Source: Desmodus rotundus
Lineage: Eukaryota; Chordata; Mammalia; Chiroptera; Phyllostomidae
NCBI RefSeq assembly: GCF_022682495.2
Contig: NC_071390.1
Location: forward strand, 147,908,583 to 147,972,582
Length of the DNA stretch: 64,000 nt
Reading direction: 5' to 3'
Both the position numbers and the translations under genes were made by a program. Position 1 is the stretch's first letter. Every line of letters begins with the position of its first letter. The notes under the pieces were generated by a model. The model had not been told where the DNA came from. It was given only the letters and a program-made list of their open reading frames with translations, and did not search any database. Shown here one piece after another: positions 1 through 13,080 of the stretch.

Positions 1-3000
1 ACCTACGGTTTGCATTTTCTACCCCCCATAATTCTCTCCTCCCCTCTAATTTACACTGGTAAAATTCACGTGCTTTAAAAGAAATAGATCGAATTGAGGG
101 AAGTGTAGGTCAGATACCCATCTCTTTTTTAAAATCCATGTTCTCTCCACTGTCATAAAGTACTGTCCCATAAAATGTTGGTTCATCGCCAAGTCAAAGG
201 TTGACATTAATATCATTCAACCAGGATTGTCCAGAAATGAATGATTTATTCAACTTGAATTTTGCCTTGTCAGACTGTGTCTCTCTTGAAACTGTTATTA
301 TAAAAGTAAGCAAAAAGTTTAAAATAAAGATAGTTGTACCTGAAGACTCTGTGGTGAGTTTAGAAAGAGCTTAGTCATATCAGATGAACTACTGGGTGTC
401 ACAAGTGGGGTGGGAGAAGCTGTCTTACCACAGAAACTTTGAGTCCGTGACTGACCTTCTCCGTGTCTTTCTTTTTAAAGATTATTTATCTGGTCGCTGT
501 ACCACTGGTGAAGCTCATTTTATCCAAGCTAGTACGTTAGCTGTTTTCCTGCCTACACTACGTATTAGTGCTGTTTGTGTATTTAATTTTGCACAAGTTG
601 TGAGGAGCGGTCTTGGTTCACGGGGCTATAAACATTCCAACATTTGTCCTTCACAAGACAATTATTTCATTAAAAGTAAATTACAGTTTATTCAGTAACA
701 CCAGCTAAAAGTGGCAATTAGATGGTAAATGGATGCTCTAAGAGTTGAGGAGAACAAATTACCTTGGTATTTTAGAGGAGAGACTTTTGTGAGCTGAGAG
801 TTCTCTGAGCATCGTCTGCATAATTTTTATGCACACCGTCTCTCTGGCTAATGTGAGAGCTGATGATGCTTGCTATAATTAATGAGCTCAAATTAAAAAA
901 TGAAAGAAAAATGACTGACAGGTAGACACCGTAGGGCAGGGTGAAGACAAAATTGTTTATGCCATAAAATTGTTTCAGAGAACACCATAAAAATGACTTT
1001 GTTGAGCAGATAATTTTAAACAGATTCATGGACAGGCTTTAGAAGGTTAGAATATCTCCCAACAACTACATGAAAAATGTTCCTTTTTTTGAAAACTAAT
1101 TTAATGGAGGAGAAGATCTATTGTTTTCAGCCTGTTTCTTAAAGGGGCCGTGACTCCCACCAAGTTAAGAACAAACACCTGGAGACTAAGGTCTCAGTAT
1201 GATCATCTGTATAGAAGTGGGGATCTCGGCAGTGCCAGGAGGTTCTAGGTGAGGCCACCTGGAGGACACAGCTCTCTCATGGCCCATCCACCCACTGAAG
1301 CACAGTCGGCACCGCTCACAGGTCTGTTCGGTGTGTGTTCGTGGAAATACTGTGTGGTTGGTGCTGTTCTGTAGGGTAGCCACTGGGTCTGCTGAGCACT
1401 TGAAAATGTAGCTAGTGCGACTGAGGAATTGAACTTTAGCTTGACTTAATTTTATTCAGTTCAACCTGCAGTAGACCTACGTGCTGGGCAGTGCAGGTCC
1501 AGGGGAAGTGGGTTTGCTCCTTGTGCATCTGCTGATGGGAGTTGGAGGACCACGGTGCACCACCTGCTGACGTGTCCACATGATTGGTGAGTCGTGGATT
1601 GCCAGGAGAAATATAAAATAGCGTCCTTTTCAAGAGAAACTGAAGCTTAGAGGAAACATTTCTGTGGCTTCTCCAACCCTCCCAACAATCTGCAGATACA
1701 CACCCCCAGTGCACATATGCTCACACACACACTTTTGTAGGTTCTCTGTGGCTCTGAACACATTAAGTGTTTATTTCCGCACTTGGAGTTTTGTGTCCAA
1801 AGAGCCTCGGTCAGTCTGTCGTCGGACCGTCGCTAACAGCACTGGCGTGGAACCCACGGGCGCTCGGGGCGGCACTTGCCTGATGCTCAGGGTGGGTAGG
1901 AAGTGCTGGGAGCGTGAAGTGGTTTGGGGGTTTGTAGTGTCATGTGTCGCCAGCATGGGCTTTGGCAGCTTTCTTGTTCTTTCCTAAGTTGTGTTTGGTT
2001 TAAGGTCATGGGGTTTTGTGACAAATGAGTTTAAATATGTTTTGCTTGTTTTTGCTTTTGACTTTTTCACACTTATGAATACAAACTAAAGGTGTCCTTT
2101 GGGAACAGGGCTCTGATGTGTGTCGTTAGGAGGTGTCTCCGTGATGGCGGCTTGTGCGAAATCTTGTCCTTACCAAGCCACCCATGTGGAACACTTGCCA
2201 TTTATTCACTCATTCCAGTCATTTTTGACTGCCTACTCTGGTTCCTAATGATACTTTGTATTCCCCCCAAATGTCTGTGGACTGTCAGCCTCTGACAGTG
2301 TAGAACGTGGCGCGGGGCAGTGTGATGGGAGGATCGGAGAAGCCCTGCGAAGCTGCTCACATCACTTAACCTCCCATCCGAAAACCCAGCTGTTGATCCA
2401 CACCGTTTCTAAGGTTCCATGTGCTCTCAGGCTCTGCCTTGTGTGTGTTTAGCTTTCCCCCAGGACTTTGGTTATTAGAATGAACCAGTAGCAGAAGATG
2501 GGAACTCTTGGGCAGTGCAGGAAATGCAGGGCTGGACGATGTATAAGGGTCAAGAAGGGGACAGTTCATGTCCAAGGTTGTGGCCCTCACCCCTGTCCAT
2601 GTGTCCACAGCCCTGGGGGCTGGTGTGACGTCCTTTGGAGGCCTGATGAATTGCGTTTGAGGTGGTCACGCGTCCCTCTGCACCCTGAGCTCCAACCACG
2701 ACATTGGCGCTGTCCCCACATGCCATGGGCCTCCCCAACTCTGCCTTTGCGTTGGACTCTCCTCAGTTGGAGAATGCCCCTCCTGCCATCCCATTCAGCC
2801 TGCCAGCCTCAGGGAGCTTGCTGCCTTCATTGGGAAACTTGCCCCCAGGAGTAAGCTATCCTTTCACCTACCCGTAGCCCCTGGCTGCTCTGAGCAGCTC
2901 AGGGAAAGCAGTGTCCTAACGTGGACAATAACTCTGGGGGCCAGCTAGTCTCTACTGTGTTTCTCTTCATCTAAACCAACATATCACTAGGCTGATTTTT

Positions 3001-3349
3001 CACTCCACAACTGCAAGGAGACTTACCTGTTTCTTAAAAAGAATGTAGTAAGCCATTATTAAGTACACGGAATAAAGAGGCGGGGCTGTTTCCTCACTTC
3101 CCCTGTTTAACCCTTGCATCAAGTCTGGGTGAATCAACCTGTTTAATTGAATTGGGTGACTATATGTCACAAACAGCTTGGTTCAGCTGTTGAACTGAAT
3201 GAATGTTTTGAAAATAACCAACACAGTTGACTATCCGAGTTATCACCTGACCTTCTTTGGTTTGTCAGACGTGTGGGTGAATATTTAGGGGCAATATAAG
3301 GAGAGTCAACCTCCTCCTCTGCCTCTGCTTTCCCGCTACTCTCTTTTCC
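1..3349. other. Non-coding: flank or 5' intron, mostly unique
   Basis: No exon is recognisable. At about 1345-1460 there is a fragment resembling an old hAT-type DNA transposon (gagcacttgaaaatgtagctagtgcgactgaggaattgaa in two 20-base halves). The short open frames here lack codon pattern, homology and convenient splice sites. Confidence 0.5.
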
Positions 3350-3440
3350 CCTCTTCCTCCCTCCCTCCCTCCCTCCCTTCCTTCCTTCCTTCCATCCTTC
3401 CTTCATTCCCTTTCCTCCCTTCCTTTCTTCCTTCTTTCCT
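3350..3440. repeat. Pyrimidine simple repeat (CTCC/TTCC)n
   Basis: About 90 bases of almost pure pyrimidine on the + strand pass from ctcc units to ttcc units with a few interruptions. The flanks (3300-3350 and 3440-3500) are also pyrimidine-rich. Such polypurine/polypyrimidine tracts can form triplex DNA and are length-variable. No gene link. Confidence 0.9.
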
Positions 3441-6400
3441 CTCTTTGTTCTGTTTTCATCTTCTTACTTTCTATTTTACTTCTCTTATATTTTCTCTTGC
3501 TGTGTCCCCTCTCTCATCTTCAGCTGATACGTCAAGATATCAGCAGCATAGCCATGGACATCTGTAAGTTTTGTTGATTTTACTGTGTGTAATGATAACT
3601 TTTAAAACATATGTATATATATAATACATTTGTATGGACATAACTCTTTACATAGTTCTGATAGCTTTTGTAATACTGTTAATATGATAAATGATCTTTT
3701 AAAAATTATTATATTCTGAAACTGAATTGGATTTTTAGGCATCATTATATGTTGTGGAAAGAGACCCTCATTTCTCATTAGAGTGAATTGGTAGTCTTTC
3801 CTTCACTGTTATCTATGTTTATATATGTATCATGCATGTATATGTCAATAGATATGAATAACAACCCAAAAAAATCTACTTACATTTTTAAAAATGTACT
3901 TTGCCAGTAGTAATAAGGAGAAGTGGTACATGGCATTCTAGTTTAATTTTAGGAGAGCAAAAATTAAAATCGAGCCTCAGCCTCTGCTTTGGTGTTTGCT
4001 AACTCCACTTTAAAATTAGAAATGCTGTAATGATTTGGCAGTTTGCACTTTCCGAGGGAAACCATATCATATTGTATGTGTGCATGCTGGCCTTTAAAAA
4101 TAGGCGCTGCCACAGAGAGGTGAACCTGTCACCTACCCAGCCCTGGTGCCTGTGAGCTGGCGGGCTCTGAGAGTCGCTCCTCCCAGCGGCGTGGAGCACC
4201 AGCGCGGGCTGCATTCAGTTCATCTTCAGTCAGGGCTGATTTGTTTTAAGAGCTAACTGCTGGGGAGTAAACACGCTTAACCCTGACTGTAAACACTTGT
4301 CAGAAGTCTGGTTAGTTTGAGTTTTCACTGACCAAAATCGTTTTGGCAGAAGAGTCATTAAAGTTTGACAGCCCAACAAATTACCCAGAGTCCCTCATTT
4401 TTCTCACACAGGCATCGACTGTGACCCACCATTCATTTGAGAACATTTTTCCTCTGGTATCTAGGATCTCCTCGTATATATTACGAAGCCAGCGAAATAC
4501 AAAGAAGAATTTAGACATGGAGGGCCAGGAAAAAATGTCTTTGTGTGTTGTTTCTTCTGTCAGTCCTCTGAGGAATTCACAGAGGATCATTAATTTCAGA
4601 GTTTCCATTTAGATCCTGGAGCCTTAGGTGGTGGCCATTGTTCATTCTCTGGTCATCTTTTATTGGAGGATGTGATCACTGTCATTCTGGACTCCTTAGC
4701 TGATAGCAAAGCCACCTGGATCTTGAGTTGTCACTTTCAGCACAAATCTCCTCTCCCCACACCCATTGGCTTATGCAGCCTTCACCCCTTGGTCACTACA
4801 CCAACAGGCTACATTCAGGTGTCTGCCGAAAGGCCACAGCTGTAACCTGGAAGGGCAGGGGCGGCAGAGGGTTTAGGGCAGAGACTATTGACTATGAAAA
4901 GACCCAGCGACCCTCTGGGGTCTGCCTAGACCACTGTGTCTGCATAGTCACACACGACTAGAACCGAGGCATTTGGGTTTGTCAGTGGAGCGAGGGCCCA
5001 GGCCGCGCAGGCACTGGGGTCTGTGTGAGAAGCAGAGCTGAGGAAGGCGTAGGTCTGACCCTGCTTTGACTCTGGCTTTGTGTAGCCTCTAATCCAGAAA
5101 AATTCTGCCTGCGGCCCGAGGCCCTGCGTCTATCACAGCAGGCTGTGGCTGCGTCGGGGAGCTGCGAACTGCCTGACTTCAGTCAGAAGGGACCGTGTTT
5201 CCCTTCCCATGGCCAGATGGACAGAAAGGAAATCTTGAATCTGACAAACTATCCAGAAATCCCTCCTCGCTAAGAATTATGTGTTGAGGTCTTGATTCTT
5301 AATCTGAATTGTGTGCAGCTGTTGGGTTTTTGGCTTATCATAGAGCTTTCTGTAAAATCACATTCACTAAACATTCTCCCATCCTGAAGGGGACTGGGTT
5401 AACCCTCTCCTGTGAGGACATGCCTCTCCCCGCAGGTTTGCATGAGCCCCTTGCAAGCGACATTACGTCTCTATGGAGGCTGCCCCACAATCATTTTATC
5501 ATGTGATTGGAGGCGCCTAGGGCAATTTTACATGGTCCAGGACGTGGGTTGTGTTTTAGGACTTGAAAACTTAAAGATGTTGATCTTTGCTAGATTGTGG
5601 AATACTCAAGCAGGCATCAGACTTCTAAATCAGATATCCTCATTTGCTATCAGGTTTAGCTGTATTAGGCGGGTCTGCATCCCCTCCCTGTTCCACAGAG
5701 AGCCACACAGAAACTGATGGAGAAGAAGTCTAATCCTGATCGAATACAGAACCACCTGAACAGGTACACCCTGAGGGCACACAGAAGCCTCTAGCCACTG
5801 CCACTTAGGAGAAGCTCTCCAAGGACTCTCTAAAAAGTGTCTGCTTTCACATACTTCACGGGAATTTTTTAGTTGAGTGGACAGAATTTCTCCATGTGAA
5901 TCTGCTTCTTCTCTAGTGGACTTAGATTTAAATAGCCGGACAGTAGCATGGAGAACACGCACACATGGGCACTCACACACACACGCACATCCCTGTGTGG
6001 GACCTTGGCACACGAGAGAATATTCTAGAGCTAACCAGCACCCTGGCCCCTGTGGACCCGGCCCAGGCAGAAGAACAGCCGAGCTTGGTTGTACTCTGGC
6101 TGCACTCTGCACTCTGTCATTCTAGGATTGGGCAAAAGGAAGGACTAATATATTATCTGAAATTGAAAATAAAGTTTTTCGCTCTTAAGAGAAATACATG
6201 ACCTGCCATACACTTTACCTAAGAAATCAGAGCAGTACAGTAAATTCTAATGTCAAAATAACAAGTTTTCTATGTGAGGTTATATATGACATCTGTCTTG
6301 TGTACCAGTTTATTGTAGATTTTATTTGATTTTGGAACAACTTGCTCATATATATCATAATTGCTTGAACTCCAGAGTTATAGGATACATTTACATGTTT

Positions 6401-7239
6401 ATGTCTTATGTCTTAAAGGTAGACATACAACTTACCCAAAAAGTAAATGATCATTAAGCCACCTACCTGTGTGTGGCACGAAACCTGATGGGATGGAAAT
6501 GCGGATTGTGTAGGAAAAGCACCCGTGTCAGCGTAAGCTCGCTGCAGTGCGTGCGAGGAAGTCAGTGCGGAAGCGCGAAGCCTGTCGAACTCCTCATTAT
6601 TCTGAAAATTGGGTATTTCCAAGGGGCAGATATTTTAGGCATATCTAAATAGGGTTTGGAAAATGTTTTTATACTTCTGTTTGATAGTGGTATATCTGAT
6701 GGTTAGCACTTCTAACCATTACTGCCTCCACCTGTGAGATGCCCTCATCTGCTAAACTCCCTGGTGAAAATCTGCTTTGTAACACTTTGGATTCATTCAG
6801 TCCTTCTCCAGAAGGAAGGTAATTGTTTTGTTTTAAACAGTTTCATTTTCATAGTGCAGGTGGCAAGTGAGGAGTAACCATTTTTAGCTTTAAACAAAAT
6901 GAGTAATTAAACACAGAAGGTATTGCTAATGACGTTGAAATCAAATTTGTCATTTAATCAAGTGTTGTTTTGAATTCACCTAGTGTATTGATGGGGCAAA
7001 TGTGCTAAGTAATACACCATTGAATTTTTTAGTACAACCGGGAGAATTAGGATAATTTTAAAAGGTGTGAAAACAGGGTGGCAAATGTCTAGATAATTCT
7101 TTAATTGATTCTAAAGCAAGTGAGATAAAATCATTGTGATGTGATTGCAATTTAAAAACTGGTATTTTCTTAAACAGATGCTATCTTGTACCTTAAAAGG
7201 TTTACTAAGGTAACTCACTTATCTGACAGTTGAAACCTG
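3441..7239. other. Non-coding intergenic/intronic sequence
   Basis: Nothing codes here that I can support. There are interrupted CA repeats at 5955-5995. A small CpG cluster lies at 6525-6600 (about eight CpG in 75 bases) in otherwise CpG-poor DNA. Confidence 0.5.
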
Positions 7240-7445
7240 ATCTCTGACTGCAGGCTCTGTGGCCCCTGGAGCCAGATTGAATGGGCTCAGATTCCAACCC
7301 TTGTAGTTGCCACTTACATTAGTGTGGACGGTAACTCAGCCTCTGCCTCCGTGCAGGTCTGTAAAGTGGGGTGCTAATAGCCCGTGGCCCTAAGCATGTT
7401 CAGAGGGTTAAATGGGCCGACAGGTGTAAAGCACCTAGGGCAGCT
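7240..7445 (+). mobile_element. MIR SINE (old, + orientation)
   Basis: The order of landmarks matches MIR. First comes a gcctggagccagattg-like core, then a degraded attccaacccttgtagttgccac, then aactcagcctctgcctccgtgcaggtctgtaaagtgggg, then gagggttaaatg and gtaaagcacctaggg. It is diverged, as expected for a repeat that predates placental mammals. Confidence 0.75.
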
Positions 7446-10400
7446 CTTTGTCCCATGGCCTTGTTTACTGAGACCCATTGTTAATCTTCGTTGGGGCAAG
7501 GATTTGTACGTTTTAATTTTAGCTTTAAGTTATAATGATTTTCCTAACTAAATGTTCATTGCGATGTTTTTTATAACTTTGGTGTTAAAAATAGATGACT
7601 TGAGCCTGTGGTTTTTCTTGAAAGCTAGGGAAATGATTTAAGAAAGCCAGGGAAATGATTTAATATCCTTTAATTTTTTAAATTGATTTGAAATGTTGTA
7701 TTTTGGTAACAATAATAGAAAATGACTACTCCGGATGTGACTGCTCACTCCAAGGCCACTGGCCTGCGGAGGTGCGTCTCAGTGCGTCCTACTTCACCAG
7801 CATTCCCTAGCGGGCTCACACTGAGACAGCGTTGGCCAAAACTCGCACACATCCCGAAAGGGGGAAAGAACACTCTCCTACATATGTGGGGGGCAGTGGG
7901 CTTTGGGGTCCCATGTGTAACACGACTATCTGGAATTTAGTGCCCTTAGGTGGGTTTGTTTAAAAAAACATAAGAGAATATTCTTTGGGTTCAGATGTCA
8001 AATTGTAGATGAATATCTAAAATATTACTCATCCAGAGGAAAGTCTGGGTTGATTGAAATAAAATATTTCAGCTAGACTCATGTCATCATTGGTTTGAAA
8101 TAGATGGTAGTCCATCAAGGTGATGGTTCTCTAAAGTGGACCGGTCATTAAAATCATTGATAACGGTCTTGAAATACATAGTTTGCTGGACCCCGCCCCA
8201 GACATACTCACTCGTAATTAGAAGGTAGGACTGTGACCCTTCTTTAAGTGACTCTGGTGCACAGCAAGGTGGGTGCCGCCATGGGGTCACTCCGGCCCCT
8301 CCCTCTCTAGCACCTTGGTCCAAAGTCATCCAGTCACTGGCATATAAATGGACTCACCAGCAGGGGGACTTTGAGAACATCATTCTAATAAGCTGTGCAG
8401 TTAGGACATATGTGACTAGGAGAATTACACTTACTAAGGATCAAAGGATATTTTGAAAAAATTTTGGGTTTTTTTTAACTGTGTAACATCTTTAGAAAAA
8501 TCATATTTAAAATCCAAGAGAACTCTTTGAGTTCCTCTTCTTATTTTTACTGGATCCAAAGCTCAGAGCAGCTTCTTTGAAACACAGGTTATTTTTTGAA
8601 GCACACTGGGCACTGGCAGAGTACATGGGAAGACAGCGCTGCTCCCAACCCGAGTTTTCATAAGTAGGGGAACAAACCGCAGATCAGTTTCCAAGTGACC
8701 CAACTACACACCAGCCCAGCCTGCCAGTCCTACCAATGCCTTCATGTCTGATGTGCAGGATGCTCAGTCATCCTACTACCTGATGTCATTGCCGAGATGG
8801 GAGAAACAAGAAGAGGAGTAAAAGCGCAGCACAACGCACTCCTAAAGGCTTCCCTGAGAATACAAGAACCAGGAGATTATATTTCTGTTGGCCATTGAGA
8901 ATCTGTGGCGTTACTGTCCTTGAGTCCCCGGGCTCCCTGGGACCTTTGCTCAGATGACCTCACCATTCTGCTGGCACACACTTGGCCCCTGAGGTCCAAG
9001 CATATTCTCTTCTTACTTGTAATGGGAGGAAGGGCTGAGAATTGATATTTTCTGAGATAGCTGAGGAGGTGAGTCTTGCCAACATCTGGGCTGTTGCCTA
9101 GGGAGGGTAGGATATTTCTGGAGAGAAACGAGTCAACATTTTACTGACGGATTTCATGCCATTCCACACCCCTTCCACTCTCTATTAGGCTGTCGGCTGT
9201 CTGCTAGAGCCCAATGTGCATGGAATGATAGGTTACCTTCTTGTTGCTGGCATGGCCCCTTTTTCTTATAATACCCACGTTAATGTTGAACCTCTAGGCT
9301 GTTCCAAGTGGGGGTGCCCCAGGGGAACAGCTCGATCCAGTCACTTTGAAGGAGTCACTCTAATGGGACTGGTTATAACCAGAAATTCTCCAAGTAGTTG
9401 CTTTGCTTTTGAGATACTCCTTTTCCTTACCTGCAATGTACCACAGGGATGGGGACTCACTGCCTTGTAGCCACAGCTAGCCGTAGTCAACCCTGCCTCT
9501 GGATAGCACTTGAATCCAAGAACTTCTCTGCCTATGACATTAGTTTGCTCTCCGTTCCTCTACAGAATATCTCAGGGTGTCATAAATGTCATGTAACTTT
9601 TATTTTAAATAAAGGGTGGCATTTGAACCATCCATCATATGTCATGGGGACATGCCTTCCAGAGCTAAAAGGAGTCACTTATCACATCCTGTCCTGGCTT
9701 GGGAGCAGTTGGGGATGAGTAACCAGTTGACAGTTCCTGGCGGCTCTCCCGGGCGGTTCCCGGGCAGTGTCTGAAATGACCCGGAGCTCTGGTCACTACA
9801 CCTGTGCCCAGCCCTTGCGTTTAGAACAGATAAGGGCTTTAAAAACAGGGACTTTTGAGTGCTTTGAGACTTTAAAACAACGTGAAGGAGCTGTGCACTG
9901 AAGATAGTAAACAATCTTCCTTTTCACTGAGCAAAAGTAAACAGAGAATTACAGTAAGAGGGATTTAGGTGAGGCACAGAAAACTCGGGTTGCAGAGATT
10001 GTCACAGGTGCTATCGCTGGACTGAGGAAAGAGAAGGCAGCATTCTTCTCAGCACTTAGTGTTATGTAAGTGTTACTTATGATCCAAAAGGCAAGAAGAA
10101 AGCACTCACTATGTTACATCCTGAAAGAGCAGAATAAGTAGGGAGATCTGATTGCTGGTGAATAGGAGATGGCTGCTTCCTGCGTGCACAAGGGCAGCCT
10201 GGAAGTTGTTATGAGCAGGCAGTGCTTTGAGTACTGTAGAGGCTCCTTGGGCAGCTCAGACGCTCTGGGTGAGCACACACGAGTCCTCCCAAGGAGGGAG
10301 AGCCTGTGATGAGGTGTAGGAGTTGAGGAGCAGGGGACCAAGTGAGTCCAGGGAGACTTCATGGGTGTAAAGGACAGGTAGGATTTAGATAAGTGGAAAG

Positions 10401-11439
10401 ATGGGAAGGGAGGCGCAGGTGAAGGTATAATGAATGCATGCTGTTTGGGCACTGGGGAGTCTGGAATGATAAGATAAATGGTGTGTGTTTATTGGTCACA
10501 GGAAACCACGGGAGTTTTGACAGGTCAAATGCTCACAGCCACATGGAGGAGGAAGTGCTGAGGAGGAAGTTAGGAAGCTACTGTGATCCTGCAAGTCTCA
10601 AACTGTGATGAAGGCAGCAGGAGGAGGAAGGGAGGGACCAGAGGGGTGAGGGCTTGATTGGGAGAGACACCAGTGAGACTGATCACTCAGACCCGAGGGG
10701 GCCACAGGACATACCTGAGATAAGGGCCAGGCTGTACCAATTTCATGGTGATGAGCTTGTTCAGTCTTCAGGAGTCCGCCCAATGGAGGCTGGGAAGGGC
10801 CAGCAGGAGTGCAGGCAGAGGCTGGTGTCCTCCGAAAGAGAAGGGTTTTGTGGACAGGTAACTGCCAGCCCCCACCTAGGCTACCTTGATGTCCCTCTTA
10901 CAGTGGAGAAGCTAATCCTGCCCAGGCTGTAAGTCTGGCCAGGAGTGAGAGCACCTGATGAGTGAGGCTCTGGGATACAGAGCCAGCAGGTGGGCAGGTG
11001 GGAGGTAGAGAGTCTGATTCCCAACTGACTGCAGACCCAGGGCTGGGTGGTGGCTGCCGAGGACCTTTGTCACTTTCCTTAGAAATCAGAGAACAGATCA
11101 TTTGTTCCCTGTTAGAGGAAGTTTAGCTTCTGTAAAAGCTCAACTGAAGATAAGGAATCTTCCAGCTCCCAGAGTTTGCCTTTTCCTGCTCTCTGATCAC
11201 TCCAGATTCCCAGCGCTTTCAGCCTTGCCCGTGACTGGGGCACGAGTAAGGACTGGAAGGCTTTGGCCTGGTTTGACCTGCCCTCAGCTGTCTCAGAGGC
11301 GTGGGCGGGTCTTCCCGGCCCAGGCTCACCTGGGCCTCTGAGCATCTGGAAGCAGAGAACAAGAACCTTGACATTGTCCAAAGCCGTACCTCTAAACTGT
11401 AGCCATTCAAAGACTTCAGAGGAAGAAAATACCACATTT
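7446..11439. other. Non-coding intergenic/intronic sequence
   Basis: No exon or confident repeat is named here. The 10020-10950 segment is purine-rich on the + strand (many gga/aga runs). It resembles degraded old repeat sequence, but I cannot name a family. Confidence 0.4.
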
Positions 11440-12370
11440 ATTAAAGCAACAAAACATTAAACACCAAGGAATTGCTTAATGTGAAATAAATGAAATCTGC
11501 AGGTAGAAAACGGGAAAATGCTGTTTTTTTTCCGATGCCTAAAGAATACAAAAGAATTTTAAAAAGTGGAAAGGCATGCATCATGTCCTAGAATAGCAAG
11601 ACCACAAACCTGTCAATTCTTCCTAAGTTAATTTATTAAATCTAACACATTCCCAATTAAATGCCAACTGTTAGAAAAACAACAAAAGAGTAAGCAAGTT
11701 GTTTCTAAAGTTCACACAGATAAAAACCCATCACTTATGAGATATCGTAAAGCCTTAGTAATTAAAAGGTTGGTACTGGCACATGAATAAACAGAACAGT
11801 GGAACAGATTAGGAAAAAGAAATAGTCCCGGTGTATGTTGGAACAAGTAAAAGAAATGGGGGTAAGTGCCACTTAAAATCAGTGGCGGAAAATGGACAAC
11901 TAACAGAATATTAAGATAACTAGGTGTCCCCATGGGACAATAAATAGATTGTACTACTGTATACCAAGGATAAATTTCTAGTAGATCAAATGTTCAAATG
12001 GTTAAATATTTTAAAACAGACGCGTCCTGATTTGAAGAAAGCAACTGTGTAGAGTTTTGAGGTGACTGGAACAAAGTGAATGTAGATCGAGAATTAGATG
12101 ACACCACAGAGCTCGTTAATCTTGTTGTACATGAGGATGGCATAGTGGTTACACAGGAAAACGGTTAAATGCATACCAAGGTATGTAAGGATACGATGAC
12201 TCGATGTCTTGGGTTTGCTTTAAGATAATCTTGTAGACTGAGGAGAGATGGAAGCAGTGCGTTGATTAAACCCATTGAATATAGTGGTGGATGGAGGGGG
12301 TTTGTTTTAGCATTATCGCTACTTTGTGTAGGTGTCAATTTTTTCAAAACATAAAAAAATAAATAAATAC
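11440..12370 (+). mobile_element. L1 LINE 3' end (old L1M-type)
   Basis: Degraded ORF2 C-terminal sequence is visible: aaagccttagtaattaaaaggttggtactggcac, acagaacagtggaacagat and aaatggacaactaacag. It is followed by a 3' UTR ending in catagtggttacacaggaaa ... tcaattttttcaaaacataaaaaaataaataaata. Many stops and indels make it non-functional. The A-rich tail ends about 12370. Confidence 0.75.
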
Positions 12371-13080
12371 CAAAATAAAATATAGAATTTCTTCGTGGCT
12401 CTGGGTTTGGCAGAACTTCCTGGCTGATTTACAGTGCAGAAGCCATGAGGAAAAGATTGATAAGAGTCAGCTGTATTTAAAAAACAACAACACTCTCACA
12501 GTGGGGCCGGGGGGGGGGGGGGGGGGGGGGGGGCGGGGTGAGGACCAAAAAGACAAAGGATAAACGAGGAAACCCATTCACAACTTAAATCACAGATATC
12601 TGGCTAAAAATCGATATGTAAACTTTTAGAAATCCTAAAAACAAATCAGCACTGTAGACTGGCAGAGCCTCTAAACCGACAGCACACGGAAAAGGAAAGG
12701 GAGGTCCTCCAATGTGCGAAGATGCCCAGCGTGATTAATAGTAAGAGAAGTGAACATAGGCCGTGACCGGGAGACCCCAGAGCGGCAAGTCCCGGCCACT
12801 CTGGTCTCCGAGACTGGGGAACAAGAACCGCTGCCGATGGGATGGAAGGTGGTGCGACATCTGTGAGGAGCGGTTTGCCAGTTGCCACCAGAATCGCTTC
12901 CACTGAAGGGCACGCTGTGCAGCTTCGTGTGAAACAGCAGCAGATTAGAGACTCTGCTGCCCATCAGGAGGGGCTGGTGCAGTAAAGTCAGGAGCACCCC
13001 GCAGCTGTCTCGGAGTAAGGGTTTGCTTGCACGTATGGACAGAGCCTCAAAGGACACCATTAGGTAGGCTTTATATTTGT
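12371..13080 (+). mobile_element. Second L1 LINE fragment, split by a poly-G run
   Basis: 12385-12500 resembles L1 ORF2 (gctctgggtttggcagaacttcctgg ... aaaagattgataag). The match resumes at about 12545 (ggaccaaaaagacaaagg ... cccattcacaactta ... gcccagcgtgattaatagtaagag). The run at 12509-12533 interrupts it. It is highly diverged and directly follows the tail of another L1. Confidence 0.6.
12509..12533 (+). repeat. Poly-G run, 25 uninterrupted G
   Basis: Twenty-five consecutive G, preceded by gggg-cc and followed by c-gggg. It lies inside an old L1 fragment. It is likely to form G-quadruplexes and to be unstable, and could also be an assembly or sequencing length artefact. Confidence 0.85.

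Noticed and set aside
4092..4104. MEF2-like ttaaaaatagg, a possible muscle enhancer
   Set aside because: A single ten-base AT-rich match far from any exon is expected by chance; no clustered E-box or CArG partners were seen.
5630..6112. 160-codon open frame on the minus strand
   Set aside because: It spans interrupted CA repeats and ordinary non-coding DNA, with no recognisable domain.
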